Shown: positions 12,484-25,092 of the stretch, piece after piece
Position numbering within the stretch: the first letter of the stretch is position 1
Layout of the letters: each line of letters starts with the position of its first letter
Assembly (NCBI RefSeq): GCF_964204645.1
Contig: NC_134026.1
Coordinates: 26,306,650 to 26,370,649, forward strand
Direction: 5' to 3'
DNA length: 64,000 nucleotides
Source of the DNA: Tubulanus polymorphus
Lineage: Eukaryota > Nemertea > Palaeonemertea > Tubulaniformes > Tubulanidae
Position numbers and translations under genes: made by a program
The notes under the pieces: model-generated
What the model was told of the DNA's origin: nothing
Databases searched by the model: none
The model's input: the letters and a program-made list of their open reading frames with translations, nothing else

Positions 12484-14080
12484 TCAACTATTATTGACCG
12501 AAGACGGGTCGAAAATGATCACTTGGACGACGAACCCTTTCGGGATTTTACATTCGTCAATTGTCATCTTATTGCTAAGCAATCGTCCGGAAAAAAACCA
12601 ACGTTGAAAGCGCGGGTCGATGTTGAATTCGGCGTGCAATCTGCGTTTGATTTTCATCACAGTGTCGGTTGATCTTACAACTAGCTTTATGTCATTACTC
12701 GTCGTAGATAGGCGGAATTTGATTGGAATTTCGGTTCCCGTCGGTGGGCCGGATTCAGAGTCTGTAGCAGTGTCCGTATCACTAGATTCTTGAATTAAAT
12801 TAGCAGGTGCGCTAAGTACATAAACGGGTAATTGATAGCGATTTCCTAATTCATCGTAACAGTCCATAAGCGTACCTGAAAAATGTTACCCAATGAGTTT
12901 AAGAATTTGTCTCATCTAGGCCCTAAAATCTATTTCATTTTGTTTGGGATAGATTTTTTAAAATACTCCTCTTTTGAACACACCAGTGAAACTGCGCAGT
13001 CTGATCAAACCATAATTTTTTATCCATTATGCAATGTATAGAAGGATTGCTATAAACTCATTTGAATCAGGAAAAAAAAAACTTGTGAACTAAATAAACT
13101 TTAACAATATGCCTCCATGGCTACCATTCAAAATTATTTTCAAATCATCTTAAATCATAGTTTGATTATGATTGATTAGAGGTATGTGTCCAAAAGATTT
13201 AGTGAATTATCCTCAAAAATCAATCCCAAGATTAGATTGTAACATTTAATTAATCATAGCTCTACATACCGTTTGGTAAGGATATGCTAGCACCATCAAT
13301 AATAGCTTGGGCTAATGCATGGTCATTAGTCTCTAAAGCGTAAGCAGCAGCTTTAAGTGCATCCCAAATTTCTTTTCTTCCCTCGAACGCGGGTGCAGTA
13401 TCCCAAAATTCATCACGTTTACTGCGAAGCTGACCCTCGGTCAGCGGTACATCGCTGCGCCATTTCGGCTTCTCATGTTTGAGTGGTTGGTTTTTACCGA
13501 TAGTAACTGGAAAATAAAGATAGCTTTGAAACATCCATTCTTACTTATTATAAGGTTGCAAATGGTTAGCAATTATTCATAGGATATTATAGAAAGGGAG
13601 TGCAAGCGAGAAATCTTGTCGATGTTGTTATTAAATTTGTTGGAACGGTGGAGCCTCTAAGAACAGAGCTTTTACAATACACTGGCATTGGAAAACTGCT
13701 CCAGCCTCGGTACGATTATTGAGAGCCGTTTGAGGCCCTTTCTGTTCACCGATCGAAGAATTAGAATAGAATTTGAAAGAATTGGCGATATTGTAATGAA
13801 TACGGAAATCCTTGCTTGTAATTAATGCCAGGCAAGTAAACCTACAACAGATTTACAGATAACACTAACCCTTGGCCTTACTACATACTATACATGATAG
13901 TATATACATGACTTATTATAATGAATTTATGCTAGGCTACATAATAGTAGTAATAAAAAAGAAGGAAGTCAGGTCACCACTGCACAATACAGGATGAAAA
14001 TGGCGATATTTACCTGTCCCATCAGTTGAATCTGAAGCAGGGCCGTTTATATCTCTGGGAGAGCTTATGCACCCTCCCAT
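12484..14080 (-). CDS. UBTD1/2: Ubiquitin domain-containing protein UBTD1/UBTD2 homologue
   Basis: Encodes a 231-residue UBTD protein, a family that binds E2/E3 ubiquitin enzymes through an N-terminal domain and carries a C-terminal ubiquitin-like fold. Exons in transcript order: 14080-14014, 13506-13270, 12875-12484 (696 nt, exact frame). The start MGGCIS is a textbook N-myristoylation/palmitoylation signal. Vertebrate UBTD1 also begins MGNC, which suggests membrane tethering. Exon 2 carries the family hallmark [20 protein letters not shown] and the following [12 protein letters not shown]. Exon 3 carries [14 protein letters not shown], an acidic Ser/Asp/Thr linker, then the ubiquitin-like domain with the strongly conserved RWFFSGRLL. 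Length is close to human UBTD1 (227 aa). The vertebrate split into UBTD1 and UBTD2 postdates this lineage, so it is presumably co-orthologous to both. Confidence 0.96.
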
Positions 14081-14352
14081 ATTGACCTTTTATCTGCTAC
14101 AAAGTCGTCTCTAAACGTCCATGAAGCTTGATAGATTGAAAATGACAGATTGAGGAAAAAATTGTTCCAAGTCCATCTTACATACTCCGCCGTGAATACT
14201 TCTAATATAGTAGAAAAAAGTAGTCTTCTCCAGTTAAACCTAATAAAATCTATTAAAACAATTTAACACAACGTTTTTAATTTTTGAAGATTATTGAGAG
14301 AATATTACCAATCATTTTTGAGAATTACTTGCCATTCACTGCGGAATCAAAG
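14081..14352. promoter_or_regulatory. Bidirectional promoter region UBTD / MMS19
   Basis: Only 272 bp separates the two start codons, which point away from each other. The interval must hold both 5' UTRs and the core promoters, so a shared bidirectional promoter is likely. No TATA box is evident on either strand. The same head-to-head arrangement is known for human UBTD1 and MMS19. Confidence 0.7.
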
Positions 14353-17300
14353 ATGTCTGCGCCCATGGCGAAGGCCGATTTAGAAATTTTATTGAAAAAT
14401 GAGGATGGTAAAGGAATAGATCGCGTAACAAAAGGTAAACTGTTAAATAGAGAAAGTGCTAACGCTTCTGTATCGAATAGGATTTAAATGCACGCTTGTT
14501 TAATCATCAATTGTCTGTAAATGAACGCTAAACTGAAATTGAGGAGTTATTTTAGTTTGCATAACTGCCACCAATGGCGCCACGGGACGGTCTCATAGTT
14601 TGTACATGCATAGGTTCTATGGTGCATATAGGCAACTATCAAAAATTGCATATATTTTCAGACATACTGCAGTCGAAATTAACTTTAGTGGACCTGATAG
14701 AATCACTTGGAACCCACTTAACCAGTGAAGATGTAGAAATAAGAAAGAATGGGACAAAAGTTTTAGCTGATATTCTTCATCGTTTGCCGCACGATTTCAT
14801 CAAAGAAAGCGAATGTAAGTATAGAATTTTGCAGATCAAAGGCTGTTCTGTCTTGATTGTCAACTGAAAATAATCAAGTTTTTCATTTTAGCTGAACTTC
14901 TATGTACTTTTTTCCTGTCACGACTAAAAGATCACCATTCAATTACTCCTTCCATTCTTCATGGATTGAATGCACTTGTAAGTTTATAAATTATTAGGTT
15001 ATCAATTTTCATGAACTACAACTCAATCAATGTCATATGTTTTCAATTTTGCAATTCATTAGAGTACATTTGTGAATTTACCATATGATGCACCAAAGAA
15101 GATTTGTCAGGAGATATTTCGCGAAGTTCAAGCCCAATCGTTGCCACAAGCTGACCGAAGATCTATTTATAAACTCCTGTCTAACTTTCTGAATTTACAG
15201 ATTAATTGTAAGTCACAAAGTCACACAGTAAGTTTATTCAAGATGTATTGCATTACATTTAGTTATCATTCTGTGTGTTATTCATCTATTATAGGCCTTC
15301 AAACACTAGGAAGTGATTTTGTGTTTGGTTTTATCCAAGTGATGGATGGTGAAAAAGATCCCCGAAATCTGTCTATTGCCTTCAATCTAGTACCTAAGAT
15401 TATCAATAACTTTCCTATAGGTAATGACTTATAATCAGTCTTATTGAGACAGGAGCAAATTCTCTTTCTACTGAATTGATTTACTGGTGGTAATTTCTCT
15501 TTTACAGAAAATTTTGTTGAAGATTTGTTTGAGATCACATCATGTTATTTTCCAATTGATTTTAACCCTGTAAGTTTTTATATAAACACATACCGGTACA
15601 GGATGGTAATTCAAGGAGAAACATGATGAATTCAGATTTTTTTAAATTTCTAGCCTCCAAATGATCCGCACGGAATTACTAGAGAAGAACTTATTCTTGG
15701 GTTACAAAATTGTATGATAGCAACTGACAAATTTGCTGAGTATTGTTACCCACTTTTACTGGAGAAACTTTCATCCGATATACCCAGCTCAAAATTAGAT
15801 TCACTTCATACTTTAGTAAGTATAAAATGGGAGATAGTTTCGCCTTATTTTGTCTCGTGTTGGCTACAGATGTAATTTATTGATATTTTACAGACTGCTG
15901 GAGCTGCTGTTTATGGCTCTAAGTATTTACTGGAATACATAAATTCCATTGTTGGAATCATAAAAGCTGAGGTACGTTGTTTAAATTCATACTGTGCTAC
16001 TGAGTCAAAAATATCTCGTCAATGAAAAACATTTCATATTTTTCATATTTCAGGTTTTTGCTGCGTCGAGTGAGTCACTAGAAACTGCTTCTTTAAATGC
16101 TCTAACGGCAATTACAAAAACTCTTACAGATGATGTTAAACAGGTACAATCACCATGGGCTCGTATTTGAAGTTTGGGGGTGAATAGTAGATTAGATCAT
16201 CCAGTGTCCTAGGAAGTACTGGTATACCCCAGTATGTATATAAAAAGAAAAGGGTGGCAATTATATCCTTTGGATATCTTAAGAGTTACAGCCAATTTGA
16301 ATTATATCCTATGGATATTTTTAGAGTTATAGCCAATTTGACTCGAAGTATCTGGATACGAGTTGCCATCTTTTCTTTTTATATATATAGTACCTGGGAT
16401 ATGCTGGATGATTCACCCTCAATCATTAAATACGTGCCCCTGTAACAATCACCTACGGGTACATTTCAGAGATGTCAATTATTTACATGAGTGTTACTTC
16501 CTTAACAATCTGACCATGTTTATTATGATGCTATTTGAAATTTCAGGTGGATCATTCTTCTTTGAATGATTTCATACAGAACATATTTAAAGGTGAAGTA
16601 TGAGTGCTGGTATCATATTCTGTGTATATTACGGTAGTATGAATTACCAAAATAAATATATGATGAATCTTCTTTTTAGACTGTAAACGCCATTTATGTG
16701 AACCCGAACACAAACTTGTATTTCCCAGTGGAAAGCTATTACATGCTATTGCCAGTGCTTCAAAGACGGCATGTGAAAAGATCAGTGAACTGTCTGTGCC
16801 ATTATTATTGGAGCAGTTTCACAAACATCTCCAAGCTAATACTCGCAGAAATATTCTCAGTTTAATCATCGGCTTTATTAGAATATCAAATCAACACCAA
16901 CCAGATGGCTGTAAGTACTGAAGTGAACATATATAAGGCCCATTTTGTTCAAATACGTAATTGTTGAATTGAATCTTTACAGTTTCTATAATGCGTCCGT
17001 ATAGAGATGAATTACTGACTATATTTCTAACTCTATTGAGTGATATAAACTCACAACTGAGATGTCTAGCTATTACTGGAATGACTGGACTTGCTGCTCT
17101 GCATCATATGTTGTCGGAATCTGAAATGAGTGGTGTAGTCGACCAAATATTACAGAAATATCTCGTTGAAAATGATGTAAACGTACGGTAAGCTTTACTT
17201 ATAACATTGCTCTCTCACCACTTACCGTAACTGAGTGCTCATTTTGTAACATCGATGCTGTTTTTACAGTCAGGAGTGTATAACTAGTCTAGCTTTTGTT

Positions 17301-19796
17301 GGAGTTGAACAACCAATACTTATAATCAACCGAGTATTACCAGTGTTAGAGAAACAATTACAACAAGGTATTTTCAGCTTATCATAGCTTTATTTTCTAA
17401 TACTTGTCCTTAGTGTCTCAGTATAGGTGAATTGCTGATTAATTCTCTGCTGAATAGGTTGCAAAAAAAGTTCAAGTGTTGAACAATCTAGGGTACTAAG
17501 TGTTATAGCCGCAGTATCTGTTCATCATCAAATCATAAAGAGTACTGTCCCTCTTCTACTGCAATCAATAAAAGACAATGTTACTGCAGGTAAAGTTTCC
17601 TTTTAAAGCGTCAGATTTAGATTTTAGCTAATCAAGAGATTTTCATCGACAGGTGACATTTTATTTCAGATGTTGATATTTCCATCATTCACGAGACATT
17701 TGAATCTTTATTGATGATTATCAGGGAGACGAGTAAAGATGTGAAGAATTTAGAATATTTCTCTCAAACGACATTTAATGAACTGATAGCATTAAGCTCA
17801 CAATTTGGGTGCGAGACATTCTGTCTGATGAGCTCTGCAGACTTGATACAATTACTAGCAAATATCTTACAGATCATTGTAAAAAGTAGCAGGTATTTCA
17901 TTTGCAATTTTATCATTGATATGAGTACATGTATTTTTGATATGAGCAAAAGGTATAGAGGAAATATCATATCTTCATCAAAATAATCGTATCACCTTTC
18001 CTGGTATTCTTTAGTGACTCGGAGAGATTACTGAACCATGTTTTATCAATGTTCACTGATGATTCATCATCTTCTTCCAAAGCACTGGAGGTAAGTTATC
18101 AATACTGGGTATTGCATTGTCATTGTTGGATGTTCATTATAACATAGATTATTATGATTTGGTTTTTAGCTCTCCTCTCCAGTTAACAAAACTAGACTAG
18201 TCATTCTCCTTCAGGCAGTTGTATGTGCTGCACCAAAGCAGGTACTGATTAATGAACCTACTATGTGTGAACATAAAGGTCATCATTATGATATATTTGA
18301 TATTCTAAATTTACTTTTACAGTACTTATTTCATGATGTTAAGAAAATGTTTGATAAACTAACAGAATTATCACTTTGTTCGCCTGATAATTGTACTCGA
18401 GAAATAGCCTCAAAATGTCTTGCCGGTGTTATCAATAAACTCGAATTGGGTAAGAATGAGAATATTTCAAACATATGAAGACATAATACCAAGTGTTGAT
18501 GGGTATCTACATATGTTAGTTTGATATATTGTAGATGACTCATTGGAATTATTCATCAATCAAATCCAAGAGAGAATCAAAGTCCAAATTGCTGGAGTTG
18601 GAGATGATCTGTCGTCCAAGTCAAATGCGGTGAATCTTTGGTCTTGGCTGTCAAAATCATTGATCATGCGAGGTCATAAGAAGTCAACAGAATGCATAAA
18701 GATAGTAAGCTACGAAAATCTGTTAGAATTAGATTCAAAATGAGAAAAAAGAGAAGATTTTTCTAAGTAACATGTATCGTTCCAGATGATAGATATACTG
18801 TCCGACCCTTCTCTTGGTCTAGTAGCTGCTAATGGTTTCTATGTGATACTTCACGAATATGATGATGTTCTCAATAAATCTCTTCATTCAAATATTCGCC
18901 TCATGTATAAACAGCGATTCTTTGTGGAGACTTTACCAAAACTTACTGAAGGCTTCCATGTTGCTGCAGATGGTATGTTCTGTTCACTTAGGCAGTTGTT
19001 CTAGGTTAATCTATGCTCAAGATTTTAAAATTTCAACTTTTACTATTTCTACACTTCAGATAGGAAAAGTTCATATTTGACGGCATTGTCTTATTTGTTA
19101 CGTTATATACCTAAACAAGTTCTGCTCAGTGAATTGCCACCTGTGAGTAAACATCTTGACGAGATGGCTTGTAATTCATAAGTTAAACTGATTCTTTGAC
19201 TCAGGATCTTTTGTTTTAGTTGCTCCCGCTGATGATCCAATCTTTACAAGGATCCTCGCATGATCTTCATTTATCTACGATGACAACTCTTCATGATCTG
19301 GTATTTGATGCTCCTGATATTTTAGCTGCGCAGGTCGATGCATTGATTCCTCTGTTTCTCAAACTATCTTCTGTTCAACAATCTATGGTATGAAAATTTC
19401 AATTTCTTCTACGACTTGCTTTACTTGTGATAGTTTCTCATCTTGGTATATTGGTATTTTTGAAATTTCCAGAAAGTTCGTATGCTAGCACTTCAATGTT
19501 TGGGAGTGATGAGCACATTGCCATATGCTCTTCTTTTTCCATATCAAAATCGTGTGATCAAAGAGCTCGCAAAGTCATTAGATGATAAGAAACGTTTAGT
19601 ACGAACTGAAGCAGTTAAAGCGCGAGGAGAATGGTTAGTTATTTGTTGAAACAAGTGTTTTGTTTTCACCTTTCAATCACTGGTATATATATTCTTGGGG
19701 CCAGTTTTATAGACTGGTATTAACGAAAATGAATCAAGTAATACTCTATATTTCTCTATATTCCACAGGTTTTTACTGGGAACTGAAAGCAAGTGA
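14353..19796 (+). CDS. MMS19: MMS19 cytosolic iron-sulfur assembly/nucleotide-excision repair protein
   Basis: MMS19 is the HEAT-repeat adaptor of the CIA targeting complex (with CIAO1 and CIAO2B) that delivers Fe-S clusters to DNA polymerases, helicases and XPD. The model has 24 coding exons: 14353-14434, 14662-14814, 14892-14977, 15063-15207, 15295-15420, 15508-15569, 15654-15815, 15894-15971, 16054-16143, 16547-16592, 16680-16910, 16983-17187, 17270-17367, 17458-17589, 17670-17892, 18015-18090, 18170-18241, 18323-18449, 18535-18704, 18786-18972, 19060-19142, 19220-19387, 19473-19633, 19769-19796. These give 2991 nt, 996 aa (human about 1030). Diagnostic segments are RLKDHHSITPSILHGL, FGFIQVMDGEKDPRN, SCYFPIDFNPPPNDPHGI, LSDPSLG, MYKQRFFVE and the C-terminus LDDKKRLVR...ARGEWFLLG. 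The first in-frame ATG is used; a second Met lies four codons on. Intron 9 holds a MITE-like element. Confidence 0.97.
16177..16419. mobile_element. MITE-like inverted-repeat element in MMS19 intron 9
   Basis: A roughly 240 bp palindromic unit lies inside the intron. The outer ends are inverted (GGGTGAA near 16178, TTCACCC near 16412-16418), as are ATCATCCAG segments. An inner arm (TATATAAAAAGAAAAG before 16252) faces its reverse complement at 16365-16388. Between the arms sit two imperfect 41 bp direct repeats (16260-16300 and 16301-16341). There is no coding capacity. This is typical of a non-autonomous terminal-inverted-repeat element; target-site duplication and family were not determined. 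Confidence 0.65.
16260..16341. repeat. Two tandem 41-bp direct repeats inside the MITE
   Basis: Two adjacent copies of a 41 bp unit begin ATTATATCCT and end GCCAATTTGA and differ at a handful of positions. They form the centre of the inverted-repeat element. Confidence 0.85.
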
Positions 19797-20495
19797 TAAA
19801 TACCCGGTACAAAGTTTTTGAATCACTACTGCAATACACCCTACACTCTGTGAAATGCCTCATCAATCTCACTGCTCCGGGAGTCCAGACATTGAAAATT
19901 ATGATCAATTATTTTCTCAAATTACGGTAGTTGTACTGATCACCGATACTTGTTAAATGATTATGTTATTTGTAAACAAAATACAAAAGATGATTTATAG
20001 TAATAAAATGTCACTGTAGTGAAAAATTCACCATTAGTTGGATTCTCATGCGAGGAAATGAAATACCGGTGTCAATTGATAGAGGAAAAGGAGATTCTAT
20101 GAACAACATTGAAGACGGAGTATATGAAGTTGTTTTCAGCCATTTATTGGTCAACGATCATTAAAATTTAGTTATACCGGGGTTTGAAACCGATCTCTAT
20201 AAGAACTATACAGTTAAACAACACTAATAACATCATCCAATGAATGCAGCAAGAATCTAAAGACTCCCTTCAAAAGAAGTTCAAGCACACTCGGTTTCAA
20301 TCGAGTACACAAAAAAAAAAACAGTATTTCATGCATAAAATACATCGTACACAGTCTAAATCAACTAACAGCAATAAATATTCTGAAAAAATGAGATCAC
20401 GTATAGAACACTAAGAATTACTGGTACATTGTATATTGAGTTTACACAGACATGGCAAATGAATAGAGTAGATATGCAAGTCTGTATTACCGGTA
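19797..20495. other. Convergent 3' UTR region MMS19 / zinc-finger gene
   Basis: About 700 bp lies between two converging genes. AATAAA at 20002-20007 (plus) probably ends MMS19. TTTATT at 20143-20148 (AATAAA on minus) may serve the zinc-finger gene, in which case the two 3' ends are about 140 bp apart. A TACCGGTA palindrome sits at 20488-20495, directly next to the zinc-finger stop codon. No gene is seen. Confidence 0.6.
20002..20007 (+). terminator. Polyadenylation signal of MMS19
   Basis: AATAAA lies 205 bp after the MMS19 stop and is the first good match downstream. Confidence 0.55.
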
Positions 20496-22820
20496 CTATA
20501 TAATTATACCACTCTCTTGTGCATCTCCTGAAAACATATCAAGTGGAGGCCCTTCGATATCGGTGTCATCATTGGCTAGAATATCATCGTTTAATTTCCC
20601 ACTAGTGGACGCCACATTCGTGGCAAATGTTATAATTTGAGAATTATCGATACAATGATTAGAGGCACCCACTTTATAAATATGACTAGAAATATTTGGA
20701 TCTGAGAAAGTAATGATAGGTGTAGCATTGATATCACCAACTGTGCTGATTGTAGTTTGCTCAATAGGAGCTGCAGTTGATGAAAAAACACTTCTAGAAG
20801 TTGATTGCGAGTCCAATGAACAAGTTCCCGAATCCATTGAATTTTCTATCGGTTCACCGAGAGCTCTAACATCAGATGACGACATTCCAGGCGAAGGATT
20901 ATTGTTTTTTATGATGATGATTGGATTTGGTTGCGTAGAAATCATTTCGGATGCTCTAAAAATACAAATTAATACGTGGTTAAGATGCATATCAATACAC
21001 ATCCCGCAATTAATATCACTTACTGTTGATTTGATTTCAATATTTTTTTCTTTATCACACCGCATATAATATCTTCATGAGTGACTTGCATGTGTCGTAT
21101 AAGCGTCGACTCTGTAGCGCATTTCTTGTCGCAATGACCACATTTTAACCACTTAGTGACGTCGTGCTTGATCCTAATATGACGATTCAAATCACCTGAA
21201 AAATAAAATATGGAACGACGTTACATCACATCATCTTGTATACACAATAGTTGTACATGTAGTAATCTGTTCACATACCAGCTTGATAAAATGACAAGTC
21301 ACATTCTTTACACGGGAAGCTCTTCTCTTTTTTATGAAATCTCATATGGACTGACAAATCCTTCCTACGTATATATCCTGAAAAAAGCACACGATATGTT
21401 TACTGAGACATGTATTTTCGAATTTTTTTTTTTAAAGTAAGTTTTTTTAAAAATGAATACCTTTGTTGCAGATGTCGCATTTATATGGTTGATTATTCGT
21501 GTGAATCAGTAGATGGCGCTTTAAATCACATCGTTGTAAGAATGTACGACCACATTCATCACATTTATGAGGTAAATCATCCTGCAATGTAAACAACAAC
21601 AATTATCTTATCTTCACTCAACTACAGTTCATAAAAAAAACTATATTGAATTTGTTGAACCATCAAATTTTAGAACCATTACTGACAATTATTGATCTAT
21701 CCAATTGTAGAGTCATTCGACTGTCAAATTAGCAAAAAGTAGAACTGTTGAATTGTTGAATTATTAAACTATCGGACCATAGAATAAACGACCACGGAGA
21801 CCAAATAATCCTTCCTCAATGTAAATTTGAGGAATTTGGAACTACCAGTCCCTATAACTTCAGTTTATCCAAGTATTTCCAGATCAGAGAAGTTTTACCT
21901 TAGCTTTGATCTTGTGAACGAGCCTATGCCGATTATAGTTACTCCTTCGATTGAATGTAGATGAACACAATTCACATTTAAACAATATCGTAGTTCGTTT
22001 CTCCACTGCTTCATTTCGTTTTTCTGTTTTATTATCTGTAATATTGTTATCTACAACAAAGCGAAAACAAATAATTTACTGTCTGATCATTAATTTTTAG
22101 AGCTGTCATTAAGCAGAAATACTTACTCGCAGGGAGTGTAGGAACCTCTGGACTAGCCTTTTCCGGAATGTTGAGATATTGCAAAACATCATCAATATTT
22201 TCATCTTCATTGCCGGTATCCATCGATTTTTTCGCAACAGAAACTTCGGTAACAATTTTGTCAATAACGGGAGCCGATACAACAGTCGGCAAAACTGGAT
22301 CCGTAGAACTTATAAATGCATGATTTGACTGGTTGCAACTTGGATTGACCACGATTAGAGTATTTTGAAGTGCCATTGATACTGCTGGTAATAAAGCTGG
22401 TGTACTGACTATGAAAAGTGGCACAGCCGGTTTCATAATTGGCACAGTTGTTACCATAGTGGGAGCCGAGGGTATCTCGCATAGTACCTGAGCCGTCTGA
22501 AGAATATCTGATGGACTGTTGGTGACGTTTTTAACTTCGTTAACCACAGGTTCAGTAATACTTGAGTAAGTGGTGGTGACATTACTGGTAAGAAACTCGG
22601 GTCCTCTACTTGAGCTTGCACATTCTAAATCTGGATACTTTGAATATCTCGATTCTGGTGAAAATTTACCAATAGAAGTCAGGTCTTCTGTACTACCTGC
22701 ATGGCATAATAATGTGCCCTCTAATGGACAGTAAAACTGTTTCAATATTTCTTCAGATCCAATGTCAGTTTCCATGATGTGATCTGACAGCAGGCCAGGG
22801 ATTTCCCCAAATGACGTCAT
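20496..22820 (-). CDS. C2H2 zinc-finger protein, five fingers (565 aa)
   Basis: A putative DNA-binding nuclear protein of unrecognised orthology. Exons in transcript order: 22820-22127, 22050-21899, 21581-21461, 21377-21279, 21195-21024, 20955-20496 (1698 nt, exact frame). Residues 1 to about 250 form a low-complexity Ser/Thr/Pro/Val-rich region with acidic patches, resembling a transactivation or interaction domain. Five C2H2 fingers follow at about 260-400. They start FKCELCSSTFNRRSN, HKCDECGRTFLQRCD, YKCDICNKGYIRRKD, FPCKECDLSFYQAGD and LKCGHCDKKCATEST, and end HRLVH, HLLIH, HMRFH, HIRIKH and HMQVTH. Fingers 4 and 5 have the longer H-x4-H spacing. A basic stretch (IKKKI) after finger 5 may be a nuclear localisation signal. 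The C-terminal 150 residues are again Ser/Thr-rich and acidic. It shares its upstream region with SFXN2. Confidence 0.9.
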
Positions 22821-23110
22821 CCTACAGTATTTCCGGGTTGAGTTGAACTACCAACGTTTACAACTTTTCTTAGGCTTTTTACTTAAAAATAACCAAGGTG
22901 GGAATTGATACACACTGTTAAATCAACATTCATTTAATAAATGTGAATATTTGACTTTATATGAATTATAGACGCTTGTCGATGGTTACTCTGTAAAACT
23001 GCTAAGGGATTTCTATATTCTTTAAAGCTAGATGGCAGCACGAGACGGTCTATATTTCATACGGGTTCTATGCGGGTTGTACCATTTCATTTAGTTGCTT
23101 TTTCTAGAAA
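22821..23110. promoter_or_regulatory. Bidirectional promoter region zinc-finger gene / SFXN2
   Basis: 290 bp separates two divergent start codons, so the two genes probably share a promoter. The segment near 23031 (TAGATGGCAGCACGAGA) is GC-richer than its surroundings and resembles YY1-type ATGGC cores, but I cannot assign a factor with confidence. Confidence 0.55.
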
Positions 23111-24813
23111 ATGACTGAAAATCGAATTAATGTAGATGGCCCACTTTGGGACCAAAGTACTTTTCTGGGACGCTTAAAACATTTCGCTTGGATGACTGAC
23201 TTTCGCACTGTGGTGGTCCGCGAATCGAAACTTCATGAAGCGAAAGATCTTGTAGATAAATATCGGTAAGTCTGATAGTATTATAACTGAACTCACTTCA
23301 CAGATATGATTCCTATTACACCTGGATTTTTTGTCGTCAATTTCAGAATTGGACTACAAACACCGGGTGTAACCAAAGAAGAAGTTATCTATGCAAAGAA
23401 ATTGTACGATTCCTCATTCCATCCTGATTCTGGGGAACTACAAAATGTATTTGGTCGTATGTCATTCCAAGTTCCTGGTGGTATGTCAATAACAGGAGCG
23501 ATGATCACATTCTATAGGTGAGGATTCACAACTTTCAATATTATGACACAGATTCTCAGGACCTTTGGCTAATGAAATTTTTTTTCAGAACTAACACAGC
23601 AGTTATATTTTGGCAATGGGTCAATCAGTCTTTTAATGCACTTGTGAATTACACAAATCGAAATGCTGAGTCAGACATAGATGCAAAGTAAGCTTTTTTA
23701 ACCATCTCAGATAATTTTCTGCATACGGTATCTTTTCAAATTTTAACAGGTAAACTATTTTATTTCAGGAGAATAGCAATAGCCTATACATCAGCCACTA
23801 CTTCTGCTGTTGTTACAGCCCTGGGTCTTAAAGCTATTTTAGCAAAAGTAAGAATGATCTGATATCTAAGATTATTAACATAGGTTTAACCTGCTGGGCA
23901 GCCTTTCTAATTGATATTCCTATATTTTAGAGTGCTGGTTCACTTATGCAAAGATTCGTGCCATTCGCTGCAGTTGCAGCTGCTAATATGGTCAATATAC
24001 CCCTCATGAGACAAAGGTAATATCTCTTGAAAAGAAAAACCCAATAGCTATTTAGACCTATGAATGATATCATTATGAAATTTACTTGCAGTGAATTGAT
24101 CGATGGTATAGTAGTTTCCGATGAAAATGGGAACAAGATTACTCAATCCAGGGTAACTGCATAGCAATTTGTATTGATTGGTTTTGTCTTCAAAAAAATC
24201 ACTTGTTTACTGAAATATTCAACCTTTTTGCAGTATGCGGCTGTGAAAGGAATTTCTCAAGTTGTATTATCTAGAATATTCATGGCCACCCCGACTATGC
24301 GTGAGTTTTATAGGAATCAATGGATCATTTAAAAATAAGCTCTTTCAGTGCTGTATGATGACAATTTGTTATATTTTAGTTGGAATTCCTGTTGTAATGG
24401 AATACCTTGAAAGATATCCAGTAATTAAACGAATGACGTGGACCCATGCTCCTATTCAAGTCTTTTTATGCGGTGTTGTGTAAGTTAGCGTTTGATGATT
24501 TTATAAAACGTTTTGCATGCAGACTTTATAAAAACATTGTATTGTATTTTTTGTTTTCAGACTCTGTGCAAGTGTTCCTATTGGCTGTGCTTTATTTCCT
24601 CAGAGAAGGTAACATTTAAATTGAGACGTAGTCTTTTTATCTTTAGTAACATATCTTTAGGCCTACTAATAATCTTCCATTGTCTATCCTTTTTGTAGTT
24701 GTATTACTGTTGATAAGCTTAGAATAATGGACAAAGACAAGTATGACGAACTGGTGGGAAAATTTGGTGATAGCCAGCTACCAGAAAGGCTTTATTTTAA
24801 TAAAGGACTATAA
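23111..24813 (+). CDS. SFXN2: Sideroflexin, SFXN2-type mitochondrial carrier
   Basis: Sideroflexins are mitochondrial inner-membrane proteins. SFXN1 imports serine for one-carbon metabolism, and SFXN2 is linked to iron/haem homeostasis. Ten exons: 23111-23265, 23347-23517, 23589-23687, 23769-23847, 23931-24016, 24092-24152, 24234-24300, 24380-24479, 24561-24608, 24699-24813 (981 nt, 326 aa; family about 320-325). Diagnostic motifs in order are [22 protein letters not shown] (family HPDTGE), [53 protein letters not shown] and the C-terminal RLYFNKGL. The start WDQ.TFLGR.KHF and the end YFNKGL match vertebrate SFXN2 better than SFXN1/3, but the subtype rests on memory. A poly(A) signal is at 25321-25326. 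Confidence 0.95.
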
Positions 24814-25058
24814 GAAGAAATTTTCATTTCATTGGGACTAAAACAAAGAATTTTAATCGGAACAATGAATCTTGTGTGGTTTTGTAGTGATGGTATTTCT
24901 TGGAACAATGTAGCTTAGCCACCATTTAAAAGGGTAAACTGAAATGATATGTATTCTTAATATTATTTAGTTTTAAGAACTGATGTAAGTACTCGATTAA
25001 CAGCAGCAGCAATGTTCCCTGCTTAGTGGCAGATGAATAAATCTGTGACTGTTCAAGG

Positions 25059-25060
25059 TA

Positions 25061-25092
<32 letters not shown>
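25059..25092. repeat. (TATATG)n microsatellite
   Basis: About five to six perfect copies of the hexamer TATATG/GTATAT lie in the SFXN2 3' UTR. Confidence 0.9.

Noticed and set aside
12430-12672. 80-codon plus-strand frame overlapping UBTD exon 3
   Set aside because: It is an exact antisense shadow of the ubiquitin-like domain exon.
20713-21069. 118-codon plus-strand open frame
   Set aside because: It is antisense to the last exon of the zinc-finger gene, whose frame has proper splice sites and an exact total length.
22261-22482. 73-codon minus-strand frame inside zinc-finger exon 1
   Set aside because: It is an out-of-frame shadow. The main frame continues through the same stretch from the ATG at 22820.
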